Of a DNA stretch of 64,000 bases, positions 42,381 to 54,639 are shown one piece after another (within the stretch, counting starts at the first letter, position 1; each line of letters begins with the position of its first letter). A program made the position numbers and the translations under genes. The notes beneath the pieces were generated by a model. That model saw nothing but the letters and a program-made list of their open reading frames with translations. It made no database searches and was not told the origin of the DNA. The DNA is taken from assembly GCF_014202505.1 (NCBI RefSeq), contig NZ_JACHGW010000002.1, forward strand, positions 806,001 to 870,000, in the 5' to 3' direction. Source of the DNA: Armatimonas rosea (lineage in GTDB: Bacteria > Armatimonadota > Armatimonadia > Armatimonadales > Armatimonadaceae).

Positions 42381-44243
42381 TTAGCGTGCCTCCAGGGTCA
42401 GCAGGGTGATGGAAAAGGGCGGGAAGGTGTAGGCGAACTCGGGCTTCACGCCGCTGAGTTTTGTGGTCTTCGGGGCCACATGGGTCGGTTTTTCCATGGA
42501 GTTGGTCTCGTCGGGCGGGGCGGCGAGGGTGATGACGGTCGCATCGGGCTTGATGGAGCGCACTCCCGGGAGCTGGATCGTGACTGCTTGGGGGGTGTCG
42601 CCGGGGTTGACGTACTTAACAAGTATCTTGCCCGTCTTGCTCTGGCGCGTCACCGACGCCAGGAGCGGTGCACCGGCGAGGCTGACCTTGAGGAGCTCGT
42701 CGCCGACACTCGTGCTAAAGAGCTTGAGGGCGTAGTAGCTAGGTGCCCCGTAAGCTTTGAGCGCGTCGTAGCCGATCAGGTCAGGGCGCCACTGCCGCCC
42801 ACCGGGGTTGATATTGACAAAGAGCGGCGCGTAGCACTGCATCGTCACGAAGTCCGCGTGGCGCTCCATCGCGGTCATGAACGCCGCATCGCCGAGGGCT
42901 GCCTTCATGCTCGGGGTGGCGGGGAGGTTGCGCGACGGTGGGAGCCACGGGGCGACCTCCTCGTGTGCGGCCCACTCGCCCACAAAGATCTCGGGGCCAG
43001 TTCTATCGTAGCGGTCGAAGTGGGTGGGGGAGTCGCGGATAAAGTCGGCGGCCTTGCGGTAGTAGTGCTCATCCAGGGCATCGGGCTTGCGGCTCTTGAC
43101 CCGCTTGCTGGCAGGCTGCTCATTGCCGACCGTCGAGACCACCTTCAGGTGCGGGTACTTGGCCTTGATGGCATCGTAGAACTGCGCAAAGCGGCCGTCG
43201 TAGCTGCCCGAGCGGTCGAAGAAGTCCTCGTTGCCGACCTCGACATACTGTAGCTTGAAGGGCTTCGGGTGGCCGTCTTTGGCGCGCTGCGCCCCCCACT
43301 TTGTCGAGACAGAGCCCGTGACATACTCAATCTCATCGAGCGCGTCTTGGATGTAGGGCTCCAGCTCGGGGCCGGGCTTGATAAACTCGCCTCGCAGGGA
43401 GTAGCCCGCGTAGACCCCCAGCACCGGCTCGGCACCCATGTCCTCGCACCAGAGCAGGAACTCCAAGAGCCCCATGCCGTCGGTGGAGCGGTAGCCCCAG
43501 GGACACGGGTGGCCGGGGCGCGTCTCGATTGGCCCGATCGTCTTCTTCCAGTCGAAGCGCTCCGCGATCGTGTTTCCCTCCAGGTAGTTGCCCCCAGGGA
43601 AGCGCAAAAACGCGGGCTTGAGGTCCACGAGGAGCTGCATCAGGTCCTTACGGAAGCCATTGGGGCGGTTGTTCCAGGTGGGAGGAAAGAGCGAGACCAG
43701 GCTCAGCCAGAGCGTGCCGGGTTTCTCCGCCGTGATCGCAAAGACCGCATCGGTGGTAGGCGTGGCCTTTCCCGTCTTGAGAGTCGCCGTGCGCTTCGTC
43801 CAGCCCTCCCCCACGGCGGGGAGCCGGGTCTGGGCATAGACCGTCTTGCCATCGCGGCTCTGGAGCGTGAGGGTGAGCCCTCCGACATCGCCGCGGGCGA
43901 AGAGCGTGGCTGTGTAGGTAGTGTTCGGGGTGATCGGGAAGCCCCAGTAGCCGTCGTTGGCCGCTCCCGCACCGGGCGTGGCGCACTCGATCTTCAGCGA
44001 CTTGGGTAGGGCATCGTTGACCGGCCTCTCGGTTGCAAGTGTCAGATTCGCGCCTCCGACAGCGGTCCAGTGCGCGGGCTTCTGCGGGTCATTGAGGAAG
44101 GCACGGTTGCGGACCAGCTCGGCGTAGAGACCACCGTCGTAGCTGTAGTTGATCTCCTCGGTCATCAGGCCGTAGTGGAGGGGGCTGACCTTGCCGGTCG
44201 CCTTGGTCGCGTCTATTGTGAGTGTCAGGTTTTGTTTTTTCAT
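42381..44243 (-). CDS. GH51 alpha-L-arabinofuranosidase
   Basis: 620 aa. GH51 enzymes remove arabinofuranosyl side chains from arabinoxylan and arabinan. The N-terminal part has the family opening KVSPLHYGLMTEEINYSYDGGLYAELVRNRAF; a CBM4/9-like sandwich (about 60-180) follows; the (beta/alpha)8 barrel carries FLRFPGGNYLEG, the acid/base Glu in YVEVGNEDFF and the nucleophile Glu in FVGEWAAHE. The C-terminal beta domain ends FPPFSITLLTLEA. No signal peptide: it starts MKKQNLTLTID. It is 6 bp downstream of the lacI-like gene on the same strand and thus clearly in the xylan operon. Confidence 0.94.
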   Translation of the reverse strand: MKKQNLTLTIDATKATGKVSPLHYGLMTEEINYSYDGGLYAELVRNRAFLNDPQKPAHWTAVGGANLTLATERPVNDALPKSLKIECATPGAGAANDGYWGFPITPNTTYTATLFARGDVGGLTLTLQSRDGKTVYAQTRLPAVGEGWTKRTATLKTGKATPTTDAVFAITAEKPGTLWLSLVSLFPPTWNNRPNGFRKDLMQLLVDLKPAFLRFPGGNYLEGNTIAERFDWKKTIGPIETRPGHPCPWGYRSTDGMGLLEFLLWCEDMGAEPVLGVYAGYSLRGEFIKPGPELEPYIQDALDEIEYVTGSVSTKWGAQRAKDGHPKPFKLQYVEVGNEDFFDRSGSYDGRFAQFYDAIKAKYPHLKVVSTVGNEQPASKRVKSRKPDALDEHYYRKAADFIRDSPTHFDRYDRTGPEIFVGEWAAHEEVAPWLPPSRNLPATPSMKAALGDAAFMTAMERHADFVTMQCYAPLFVNINPGGRQWRPDLIGYDALKAYGAPSYYALKLFSTSVGDELLKVSLAGAPLLASVTRQSKTGKILVKYVNPGDTPQAVTIQLPGVRSIKPDATVITLAAPPDETNSMEKPTHVAPKTTKLSGVKPEFAYTFPPFSITLLTLEAR

Positions 44244-44249
44244 AGCGTT

Positions 44250-45278
44250 TTAGGGGGTTTTTCTCTGGCAGGTCATTCCCTCTCGTAGTCGCATGGTGAT
44301 GGCGCGGGTGGGCAGGGGAGCCTGTGGGGCTTTGATCTTCTCCAGCAGGAGCTCGACCGCTCCGCGCCCGACCTGCTCCATCTCGTTGCTAATCGTGTGG
44401 AACGGTAAAAAGTAGCGGTCATCGTTGCGGGAGTGGAAGAGCAGGATCGAGAGCTCGCCGGGGATGCTCAGCCCGAGCTGGTGGGCCGCGTGAACGACCG
44501 CCATCGCCTCGGCCAGCTCATAGGCGACGATGGCGCTGGGGCGCTCGGGGCTCTGGAGCAGGGCTTTCGCCGCTGCGATACGCTCGTCGCCGGGCTCGTG
44601 GTGCCAGAGCTTGGGCAGCAGGTGGGTATGGGGCACCCGTCCGGCCTCGGCCATCGTCTGCTCGTAGCCCCGCCTACGGTCGTACTTGCTGTAGTGGGTG
44701 TTGAGGGGCTCGTCTGAGTCGACATAGCCGATTCTCTCGTGCCCCAGCGTCAGCAAGAACTCCGTGGCGAGCCGCCCTCCTTGGGAGTCATCGGGGTGGA
44801 TCGCATCGAACTCCTGCTTGACATTGAGCCAGATCGCCGGGATGCGGAGCCGCAGGATCGTCTCCAGATAGCCCGGCGACGAGGCCACATGGCGGTTGAG
44901 CAGCACTCCGTCCACGGAGAGATCATGGAGGGTGTGGGGCAGGTAGGTCTCGTCCTCGATCACCGGGTCCGGTACCTGCGAGAGCACGAGGTGCAGGTCC
45001 TGGTCGGCCACGGCGCGGGTGAGCCCAAAGAGAAGCTCCGGGGGAAGGTACTGCCCCCAGAGCGACTGGATCAGAGCGATACTGCCAAAGCGCCCCGCCC
45101 GAATGGCCCGCGCCGACGCATTGGCCCGGTAGCCAAGCGCTTGCGCCGCCTCGCGCACCCGCTGCTGGGTCTTGGGGCTGATGCGCTGCGTATCGCCGCG
45201 CCCATTGAGCACATGGGTCACGGTTGCCCGTGAGAGTCCCAAGTGCTCAGCCAGAGTCGCGATGGTCGGGTGGGCCAT
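44250..45278 (-). CDS. LacI-family transcriptional regulator
   Basis: 342 aa. N-terminal helix-turn-helix TIATLAEHLGLSRATVTHVLNGRGDTQRISPKTQQRVREAAQALGYRANASARAIRAG includes the hinge helix. A periplasmic-binding-protein-like sensor domain follows (GSIALIQSLWGQYLPPELLFGL, IGYVDSDEP, PSAIVAYELAEAMAVVHAAHQLG). It would release DNA on binding a xylan-derived sugar. Encoded inside the operon it most likely controls, 10 bp after the double esterase and 6 bp before GH51. The palindromic block GCTAnnnCGnnnTAGC in front of the GH10 and GH43 genes is a good candidate operator. The recognition helix (RATVTHVLN) differs from the common SxxTVSRVLN, so the operator may be unusual. Confidence 0.93.
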   Translation of the reverse strand: MAHPTIATLAEHLGLSRATVTHVLNGRGDTQRISPKTQQRVREAAQALGYRANASARAIRAGRFGSIALIQSLWGQYLPPELLFGLTRAVADQDLHLVLSQVPDPVIEDETYLPHTLHDLSVDGVLLNRHVASSPGYLETILRLRIPAIWLNVKQEFDAIHPDDSQGGRLATEFLLTLGHERIGYVDSDEPLNTHYSKYDRRRGYEQTMAEAGRVPHTHLLPKLWHHEPGDERIAAAKALLQSPERPSAIVAYELAEAMAVVHAAHQLGLSIPGELSILLFHSRNDDRYFLPFHTISNEMEQVGRGAVELLLEKIKAPQAPLPTRAITMRLREGMTCQRKTP

Positions 45279-45288
45279 AACCTAAAGT

Positions 45289-48436
<3,148 letters not shown>

Positions 48437-48450
48437 CCTTCGAAACCCCT

Positions 48451-48500
48451 TTGCTATTTCGTCGTAGCGCGAGTATACCATAGGGTCTTTAAAAAAGAAC
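48451..48500 (-). promoter_or_regulatory. Conserved promoter-operator block of the GH10 xylan operon
   Basis: 47 of 50 positions match 39538-39587. Minus-strand -10 box TATACT at 48472-48477 and palindrome GCTATTTCGTCGTAGC at 48453-48468. Differences from the GH43 copy fall in the spacer between the box and the palindrome and in one base further upstream; the palindrome itself is unchanged. Confidence 0.7.
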
Positions 48501-48547
48501 AACACTGAGAGAAAACCCAGGGCTATGAGACGGTGAGTCCGCTAGGG

Positions 48548-48553
48548 TAAGAT
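48548..48553 (+). promoter_or_regulatory. -10 box TAAGAT, 7 nt before the HtrA start codon
   Basis: TAAGAT, AGAGTGC, ATG at 48561; no ribosome binding site. Leaderless pattern as at 2124, 4849, 11666, 14945 and 36567. Confidence 0.45.
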
Positions 48554-48560
48554 AGAGTGC

Positions 48561-50588
48561 ATGGCACTTCCTGTACTCTTTTTCGCCCCTGCCCTGCCTG
48601 CGCTTGTCGCGGCTCCCGCCCGTGTCGAGGATACCAATGCTGTTTTGATCCGACAGGTTGCGGAGCGAGTGCGCCCGGCAATTGTCCGTATCCACGTGGT
48701 CGCGGTGGAGGTCGACGAAGGCAAAGAGGTCAAGCAGGAGTCGTTTGGCTCGGGAGCGATCCTCACGGCCGACGGCTATGTCGTGACAAACCACCATGTG
48801 GCGGCGCGCGCCAAGTGGCTGACCGTCACCCTGGCCGATAAAGAGGAAGTGGACGCCACCCTTGTCGGCACCGATCCCCTCGCCGATATCGCCGTGATCA
48901 AGCTCGCGCCCCGGACGACGCCCTACCCCACTCTCCGCTGGGGGGACTCGTCGAAGCTGCGGGTCGGGGACCCCGTGCTGGCCGTGGGGAGCCCGCTGGC
49001 CTTCTCCCAGTCGTTTACGTCGGGGATCGTCAGCAACACCGAGCTCATCCTCTCCGAGGCGAGCACGGGGGGCGGGCGGATGGCGCTCGACGGTGAAGAT
49101 GTTGGCTCCTTTGTGCGCTGGATCGCCCACGATGCCCGGATTCTGCACGGCAACTCCGGCGGCCCGTTGGTCAACCTCGCGGGGGAGATCATCGGGGTCA
49201 ATGAGATCGAGGTCGGGCTCTCCGGGGCGATCCCGAGCCTGGTTGCCCAGAGCGTGGTGGAGCAGCTCATCAAGACTGGGCAGGTCACCCGCGCCAGTAT
49301 CGGGGCCGCGCTCCAGCCGCGCCTCAAGAGCAGCAATGCCACCACGGGCGCGCTGGTCGGGAGCCTCCACCCGGGGAGCCCTGCGGCCAAGGCGGGCCTC
49401 AAGCCGGGGGATCTCTTGCTCAAGATCGGGGAGACCGCACTGGATATCAAGGTGCCTGAGGATGTCCCGCTCACCAACCAGCTGATCGCAGCGCTGCCTC
49501 TGGGCGCGCCCTTGCCCGTGACCTTCCTGCGCGATGGCCAGGAGCAGAAAGCCCAGCTCACCCCGACCGTTCGCCAGCCCGCGACAGCGGAGTCTGTGGT
49601 GATTCGGGACTGGGGGCTGACCGCGGTTCCGATCCTGCCCGATGACCTCCCGAACCTCCAGCTTACCAGCACGGAAGGGGTCTATATCGAGGATGTCCAG
49701 GCGGGGAGCGCCGCCGCCGAGGCCAAGCCGCCGCTCGCGGCGGGCGATGTGATTCTCTCCGTGGCGGGCAAGCCGGTCAAGAGCCTCACAGAGCTCCAGC
49801 GCCTGACCGAGGCGCTTCCCAAGAGCGCTTCTGGAACTCCCTTGCTGGTTCAGGTGCGACGTGAGGGGGCGCAGGTGCTCTCGCTGGTCACGGTGGGGCG
49901 GGCGACCGAGGAAGATACGAGCGCGGCGGTGCCCCGCTCCTGGCTCCCGGTCGGGCTCCAGCCGCTTCCGCGGGCGCTGGCCGAGGCGCTCAAGCTCCCT
50001 GCGGGGACCAAGGGCGTGCGGATCACGCAGCTCTACCCCGGCAATGCGGAGGTCGCCCAGAAGCTAAAAGTGGGGGATATCGTCACCAAGATCGACGGCC
50101 TCCCCACCGAGGCGGAGGAGCCGGAGGGGATGGACCAGGTGCAGTCGCTGATCCGCCAGTACAAGGTGGGGACACTCGCCAAGCTGAGCGTGCTGCGGGA
50201 CGGCAAGCCGCTGAGTGTGAGCGTGACCATGACCCGTGCGCCGCGCCAGGAGCGGGAGGAGGCACGCCACGCCGACCCGCGCTTCGGGGTGAGCCTGCGC
50301 TCCGTGACCTTCCAGGATAGGCTACGTCAGCCGGGGATCGCCGAGGGCGCGGTCGTGCTCGAAGTCACTCCGGGAAGCTGGGCCGCCCTCGCCCGCCTGC
50401 GCCAGGGGGATGTGATCTTAAGAGTGGCGGGCGCTCCGGTGAAGGACCTCGCCACCGCCCGCGCCGCCTTCGATACCGCCGCCGCGGCCAAGGCGCGCTT
50501 CCTCCCGCTCTTTGTCCAGCGAGGGGCGGATACCGTGTTTGTGGAAGTTCAGACCGACTGGTCGCTGCCAGCGGGTCGTAAGGAGTAG
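48561..50588 (+). CDS. HtrA/DegP-type serine protease with several PDZ domains
   Basis: 675 aa. Signal peptide or anchor ALPVLFFAPALPALVAA, then a trypsin-like domain (about 30-230) with the full triad: His in VVTNHHVAA, Asp in PLADIAVIKL and Ser in LHGNSGGPLVN. Four PDZ-like domains follow (about 240-325, 345-440, 450-555, 570-665), each with a carboxylate-binding or GDV/GDI-type loop (KPGDLLLKIG, AAGDVILSVAG, KVGDIVTKIDG, RQGDVILRVAG). This is more PDZ domains than DegP (two). It cleaves or chaperones misfolded exported proteins. The next gene, 4 bp on, encodes a degenerate relative. Confidence 0.92.
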   Translation: MALPVLFFAPALPALVAAPARVEDTNAVLIRQVAERVRPAIVRIHVVAVEVDEGKEVKQESFGSGAILTADGYVVTNHHVAARAKWLTVTLADKEEVDATLVGTDPLADIAVIKLAPRTTPYPTLRWGDSSKLRVGDPVLAVGSPLAFSQSFTSGIVSNTELILSEASTGGGRMALDGEDVGSFVRWIAHDARILHGNSGGPLVNLAGEIIGVNEIEVGLSGAIPSLVAQSVVEQLIKTGQVTRASIGAALQPRLKSSNATTGALVGSLHPGSPAAKAGLKPGDLLLKIGETALDIKVPEDVPLTNQLIAALPLGAPLPVTFLRDGQEQKAQLTPTVRQPATAESVVIRDWGLTAVPILPDDLPNLQLTSTEGVYIEDVQAGSAAAEAKPPLAAGDVILSVAGKPVKSLTELQRLTEALPKSASGTPLLVQVRREGAQVLSLVTVGRATEEDTSAAVPRSWLPVGLQPLPRALAEALKLPAGTKGVRITQLYPGNAEVAQKLKVGDIVTKIDGLPTEAEEPEGMDQVQSLIRQYKVGTLAKLSVLRDGKPLSVSVTMTRAPRQEREEARHADPRFGVSLRSVTFQDRLRQPGIAEGAVVLEVTPGSWAALARLRQGDVILRVAGAPVKDLATARAAFDTAAAAKARFLPLFVQRGADTVFVEVQTDWSLPAGRKE

Positions 50589-50592
50589 TTCT

Positions 50593-51444
50593 ATGCCGAT
50601 TCTTTTTCCTCTTGCTACTGCGGTTCCTCCCGCACTGGTCTGTCCTGCCGTGGATACACTCGGGGAGGCGATCCGGGGGGTGGTGCAGAAAAACCGGGCG
50701 AGCATGGTGACCGTCAGCCTGGTGCTGAAGTACAACATGGGCGGCCAGAGCCAGGACAGTGAGCTGGAGACCGAGGGCGTTGTCCTCACCAGCGAGGGCC
50801 TGGTGGCGGTTATCAACGCCGCGATCGATCCCGCCGCCATGATGGGGGGAGACACCGATAGCGCTAAGTTCTCGGTGAAGGTGGTGAGTGCCCGCCTTCT
50901 GCTGGAAGACGGCCAGGAGATTCCCGCTAAAGTGGTGCTCCGCGACCCCGATAAGGGAATCGCCTTCCTGCGCCCCATCGCTCCCGTGGGCAAGCCGCTG
51001 GCCTTTGTGGACCTGAAAAAGCCCCCGGTGGCTCAGATCGGGGACTCGCTTTTGGTGCTGGGACGCCTGGGAAAAGGGGCCAACCGCGCTCCTCGTGTGG
51101 TCACCCCGCGCATTATCGGCGTGATTGAGAAGCCCCGGACGCTCTATGTGGCAGAGACCTTCAATGGCCTCCTAGCCCTGGGCGATGTGGTCTTTAACGA
51201 GAAGGGCGAGGCCCTGGGAATTGTCACGCTACGCGGCAAGATGGAGACCACGACCCGCACGACCATGGACATGTCTCGGGGGATGATGCCGGTCGTGGTT
51301 CCCGGCGACGACATCTGGGAAGCCGCGTCGCAGGCACCGTCGGTGAAGGACGCCAAGGACGATACCCCGGTAGGGAAGACACCCGCCAAGCCAACCACAC
51401 CACCCAAGAAGCCCACGACACCACCCAAGAAATCCGGAAAGTAA
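50593..51444 (+). CDS. Degenerate trypsin-like (pseudo)protease
   Basis: 283 aa, starting 4 bp after the HtrA stop; AAGGAG overlaps the stop codon and serves as ribosome binding site, so the two are coupled. The fold tracks HtrA: VVQKNRASMVTVSLVLKYN, TEGVVLTSEGLVAVINAAID (no catalytic His), VLRDPDKGIAFLRPI (Asp region), QIGDSLLVLGRLGKG and NGLLALGDVVFNEKGEALGIVT (no GNSGG). The triad His and Ser are both missing, so it is probably not a protease but a binding or regulatory partner of HtrA. N-terminal segment is hydrophobic (LFPLATAVPPALV). Lys/Pro-rich C-terminal tail TTPPKKPTTPPKKSGK. Confidence 0.75.
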   Translation: MPILFPLATAVPPALVCPAVDTLGEAIRGVVQKNRASMVTVSLVLKYNMGGQSQDSELETEGVVLTSEGLVAVINAAIDPAAMMGGDTDSAKFSVKVVSARLLLEDGQEIPAKVVLRDPDKGIAFLRPIAPVGKPLAFVDLKKPPVAQIGDSLLVLGRLGKGANRAPRVVTPRIIGVIEKPRTLYVAETFNGLLALGDVVFNEKGEALGIVTLRGKMETTTRTTMDMSRGMMPVVVPGDDIWEAASQAPSVKDAKDDTPVGKTPAKPTTPPKKPTTPPKKSGK

Positions 51445-51462
51445 GCCGGGGGGGCTGGGGGA

Positions 51463-52185
51463 ATGCAGCAGCAGAAGACAAAGCACCTCCCACAGATGCT
51501 ACAAGGCCCGGAGCAGGTGCTGGCTGACCTCTCCGTGGTGGCGAGCCGGGAGGCGCGATTGCTGCGCTTCCTGCGTCCGGTTGCAAGGGTGTTGCTCCTT
51601 GGCCTGGTTGCTTTTATCCATCTAGGGAGCATCGGGAGCGACTACCAGAACCACGGCTGGCCCATCGTGGCGCTGAAGCTCTTTGTCATGCTCGTCCAGA
51701 TGTTCATCCTCCCGCACTTGATGGGGCCGTTCACTACCGGGCGGCTCCAGTGGTGCCTACGGGACGCCATGCCGTATGTACGCAAGGCGGGGCGAGAGAG
51801 CTTGGAGCCGATCTTGCTCTTGATGGCGGCGTGTGTCGATCCCGCCGAGAGGTTTGCACACCGTAGCCATAAGCAGCGCTGGCAGCTGGAGCGCGAGTTT
51901 GGGACGCTGGCACGCGAGCACGTGACCCAGTGGCTCGCGCGGATGCCGGTGGGGGAGGTGGAGCACCTGAGCCCGGAGGCGCAAAAGGCACTCGTGGCGC
52001 TCACCGAGCGGGCCCTCCGTGCCTCACGGCGCCCCCAGCAAAAAGACCCGACCCATGCCCGTTTTGCCACCGCCGCGCTCCTGACCCTGGCGACTCTACG
52101 CCAAGGGCGATTTTCCGCCTATACCACCCACCCCGATCCACAAGTGGCGGCGGCGGTCCAGGAGCACTCCAGCGCGCTGCTATAG
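51463..52185 (+). CDS. Membrane protein of unknown function
   Basis: 240 aa. Two membrane spans (about 43-60 LLLGLVAFIHLGSIGS and 70-90 VALKLFVMLVQMFILPHLMG), then a helical cytoplasmic part with short repeated helix pairs (ALVALTERALRASRRPQ, ARFATAALLTLATLRQG), which could be HEAT-like. No family recognised. It starts 18 bp after the pseudoprotease and is probably the third gene of that operon, so it may anchor or regulate HtrA. The last six bases (CTATAG) overlap the stop of the convergent isomerase-like gene. Confidence 0.75.
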   Translation: MQQQKTKHLPQMLQGPEQVLADLSVVASREARLLRFLRPVARVLLLGLVAFIHLGSIGSDYQNHGWPIVALKLFVMLVQMFILPHLMGPFTTGRLQWCLRDAMPYVRKAGRESLEPILLLMAACVDPAERFAHRSHKQRWQLEREFGTLAREHVTQWLARMPVGEVEHLSPEAQKALVALTERALRASRRPQQKDPTHARFATAALLTLATLRQGRFSAYTTHPDPQVAAAVQEHSSALL

Positions 52186-53097
52186 CGCGTCTGCGACTAC
52201 CCGCTTGAGCTTCTCCAGGCCGGTCTTCGCCACGGAGAGCGGGTCTTCTCGGTAGTAGGCCTCGTTGAAGAGCTCCAGGGAGAGGTAGCCGCGGAAGCCC
52301 GCGAAGTCTAGGTTGCGTAGGATGCGACGTAGCGGCGCGACCCCATCGCCGGGGTAGACACGGTCGGCATCGGTGATCTGGGCAGGGGCGATATCCGGGT
52401 AGTCGTTGACATGGAAGACTGGCAGGCGGTTGCCCGAGAGCAGGGTCAGGCCATCGACCGGCGAGCCGCCTTTGTAGAGATGGTAGACATCGCTGAGGAT
52501 ACAGGCCTGAGGGTGCCCGGACTCCAGCGCGATCAGGGCCGCCTCCCCGAGCCGGTTGAGGTTGGCGGAGAACCCCCAGACCTCGACCATCGGCACGACT
52601 CCGGTCTTCTCTCCCAGCTCGCAGAGCACCCGGTAGCGCTCGGCGGCGGCGAGCAGGTCGATCTTGGGGCTCCCGGCGGTGTGCACCCCAAACGGCGGTG
52701 CCGCCACGCGCCGCCCCCCGAGGCGTGCCAGGAGCTCCATGTCGTGGCGCGCTTGGGCCAGCCCCGCCTCGCGCGCCGTGTTGTCGTCGTTGATCCAGTC
52801 GAAGAACCCGATTGCGGACTCAACTGTCAGGCCGATATCCAGCAGCTCGCTCCGTAGCTCGGCGAGGTTGCCTCCCTCCTCCACAAAGCGCTCCAGCTCG
52901 TCCATCCAGGGCTCGATCGCATCGTAGCCCGCGGCGGCGGCGAGGCGACAGAGCTCAGGCAGGGGGAGCTTGTGCTTGCGGACCGTGCTGGTGTTGAAGC
53001 AGAAGCGAAACGGGTACGAGGGCGACTCCAGCAGCTCCGGGAAAGGAGCGAGCGCGCCCTCGGTGAGCGTGGGTTTGTCTTCGAGTAGGGTGGGCAT
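52180..53097 (-). CDS. Sugar phosphate isomerase/epimerase-like TIM barrel protein
   Basis: 305 aa, xylose isomerase-like TIM barrel (AP_endonuc_2 family). FRFCFNTSTVRKHKLPLPELCRLAAAAGYDAIEPWMDEL gives the barrel start and a Glu metal ligand. VPMVEVWGFSANLNR, ILSDVYHLYKGG, VFHVNDYPD and GYLSLELFNEAYY give Glu, Asp/His, His and Glu ligands for a divalent metal. Such proteins isomerise or epimerise sugars and inositols, or act on hydroxypyruvate. ATG 53097 is chosen; another in-frame ATG at 53115 is possible. The Gfo/Idh/MocA gene 150 bp upstream on the same strand often pairs with this family. Repeat element F lies between them. Confidence 0.88.
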   Translation of the reverse strand: MPTLLEDKPTLTEGALAPFPELLESPSYPFRFCFNTSTVRKHKLPLPELCRLAAAAGYDAIEPWMDELERFVEEGGNLAELRSELLDIGLTVESAIGFFDWINDDNTAREAGLAQARHDMELLARLGGRRVAAPPFGVHTAGSPKIDLLAAAERYRVLCELGEKTGVVPMVEVWGFSANLNRLGEAALIALESGHPQACILSDVYHLYKGGSPVDGLTLLSGNRLPVFHVNDYPDIAPAQITDADRVYPGDGVAPLRRILRNLDFAGFRGYLSLELFNEAYYREDPLSVAKTGLEKLKRVVADAL

Positions 53098-53111
53098 GAT
53101 TTTAATACTTC

Positions 53112-53248
53112 GCATTGCCCCCCCGATCAGAACGGGGGGGCTGGAGAGCCTTCGGCTGGAAAGGCCGTGCCGGCCATGGGCGCGAAGCGCCCTTTGTGTC
53201 CGAGGCACGAGGACAGCAAGACGCTCCCGTTCATGGGAGCGAGACTAG
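53112..53248. repeat. REP/MITE-like element (F), chimeric ends
   Basis: The left end has hairpin CCCCCCGATCAGAACGGGGGG and then CTGGAGAGCC, as in element G. The right end, on the minus strand, has hairpin CGCTCCCATGAACGGGAGCG and then TCTTGCTGTCCTCGTGCC..GGACACAAAGGG, as in the ends of the IS200-like element. Shared core AAAGGCCGTGCCGGCCATGG. The stop TAG of the oxidoreductase gene (53245-53247) forms the foot of the right hairpin. Confidence 0.7.
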
Positions 53249-54585
53249 AGAGTCCAGCCGCCGCGGTAGCGGTAGGAGCGCAGGGCGTTGGCCTCTTTCA
53301 TCTTCTCGCCGCCGACAAACTCCTCTTTCTTGGGGTTCCAGAGCAGCTCGCCGCCGCCGAGGCGGATACAGATATTCCCAAGGTGGCAGACACTCACGCT
53401 GCGGTGGCCAATCTCCACATCGCAGATCGGGCGCTGGCGGCTGCGGATACAGTCGACAAAGTTCTGGTGGTGGTTGTTGGAGACATAGAGCCGCTTGGCG
53501 TTGGCGGGCAGGGGCTCGGTGATGAGCTTCTCGTCGCTGGCCCCGATCCGGCCCCGGCTGACAAAGATCCAGCTCCCGTTCTCGCCGTAGAAGTGCACCC
53601 CGTTCTCGCCCTGGCTGCTCGCGATCAGCTCCACGCCATCGGCGTAGGTATAGGTTACCTCGAAGTTCACCGCGGTAGTGTAGGAGCAGAGGGTCGGGTC
53701 CTCTTTCGGAACCGTGGCCTTGGCGCTGACCTTCACCGGCCCATCGCCGTCGCGGCCGAGGCCCCACTGGGAGATATCCAGGTGGTGGGCACCCCAGTCG
53801 GTCATCATGCCGCCGCTGTACTCAAACCAGTAGCGGAAGTTGCCGTGCACGCGGTCCTTGACATAGGGGCGCTCCGGGGCGGGGCCTTGCCACATGTCGT
53901 AGAGCAGGTCCTCGGGGACGGGCTGTACCTCGAAGGGGCCTTGCTCGCGGCCACCGGGCAGGTGCGCGACCACTTTCTTGAGCTTGCCTAGGCGCCCGTT
54001 GCGGACCAGCTCACAGGCGAGGCGGAAGCGGGCATCGGAGCGCTGCTGGCTTCCCGTCTGGAACACCGTGTTCTGCTTGCGGGCGATCTTGACCAGCTCC
54101 TTGCCCTCGGCCAGCTTCAGGGTCATCGGCTTCTCGCAGTAGACATCCTTGCCCGCCTTCATGGCCATGCTGGCGACAATTGCGTGCCAGTGATCCGGGG
54201 TGCCAATGACGACCGCATCAATGTCTTGGCGGTCCAGCAGGTAGCGGAAATCGACATACTTGGCGATCCCCTTGGCAGCGCCGCCGAAGACATTGGCCGC
54301 TTCCTCCAGGTGGGTCAGGTCCACGTCGCAGACCGCCACAACCTCCACCCCGGCCTTGCTGCCGATCCCGCGCATATCGCCTAGGCCCTGGCGGAAGCCA
54401 CCCTTGCTACCGCCCGCCCCGATCAGGCCCATGCGAATCTTATCGTTGGGACCGATGGTCCGGCGGGGAGTGGGGATGGTCTGCTCTTGAAACTCGGCGC
54501 TCTCGGCCCAGGCAGGCAGTCCCGTCATAAAAAATCCCGTGGTTGCTCCAGCAAGCAGCCCACGTCGCGTCATTGATTGGCTCAC
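53245..54585 (-). CDS. Gfo/Idh/MocA family oxidoreductase with Tat signal
   Basis: 446 aa from GTG 54585 (GGAGGA 10 nt before it). N-terminus MTRRGLLAGATTGFFMTGLPAWA looks like a Tat signal, so the folded enzyme with its cofactor would be exported. Rossmann fold: IRMGLIGAGGSKGG (NAD(P) binding), VVAVCDVD, IDAVVIGTPDHWHAIVASMAMKAGKDVYCEKPMT with the catalytic Lys-Pro. C-terminal domain: GGMMTDWGAHHLDISQWGLG with the catalytic His region. These exported members oxidise or reorganise sugars and cyclitols, often alongside sugar isomerase-like proteins such as the next gene. Ends at repeat element F. Confidence 0.92.
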   Translation of the reverse strand: MSQSMTRRGLLAGATTGFFMTGLPAWAESAEFQEQTIPTPRRTIGPNDKIRMGLIGAGGSKGGFRQGLGDMRGIGSKAGVEVVAVCDVDLTHLEEAANVFGGAAKGIAKYVDFRYLLDRQDIDAVVIGTPDHWHAIVASMAMKAGKDVYCEKPMTLKLAEGKELVKIARKQNTVFQTGSQQRSDARFRLACELVRNGRLGKLKKVVAHLPGGREQGPFEVQPVPEDLLYDMWQGPAPERPYVKDRVHGNFRYWFEYSGGMMTDWGAHHLDISQWGLGRDGDGPVKVSAKATVPKEDPTLCSYTTAVNFEVTYTYADGVELIASSQGENGVHFYGENGSWIFVSRGRIGASDEKLITEPLPANAKRLYVSNNHHQNFVDCIRSRQRPICDVEIGHRSVSVCHLGNICIRLGGGELLWNPKKEEFVGGEKMKEANALRSYRYRGGWTL

Positions 54586-54639
54586 GTCTGAGAATCCTCC
54601 GTCCCAAGGTTCGGCGCGGAGGGAGGCCATTCCTTCCCG

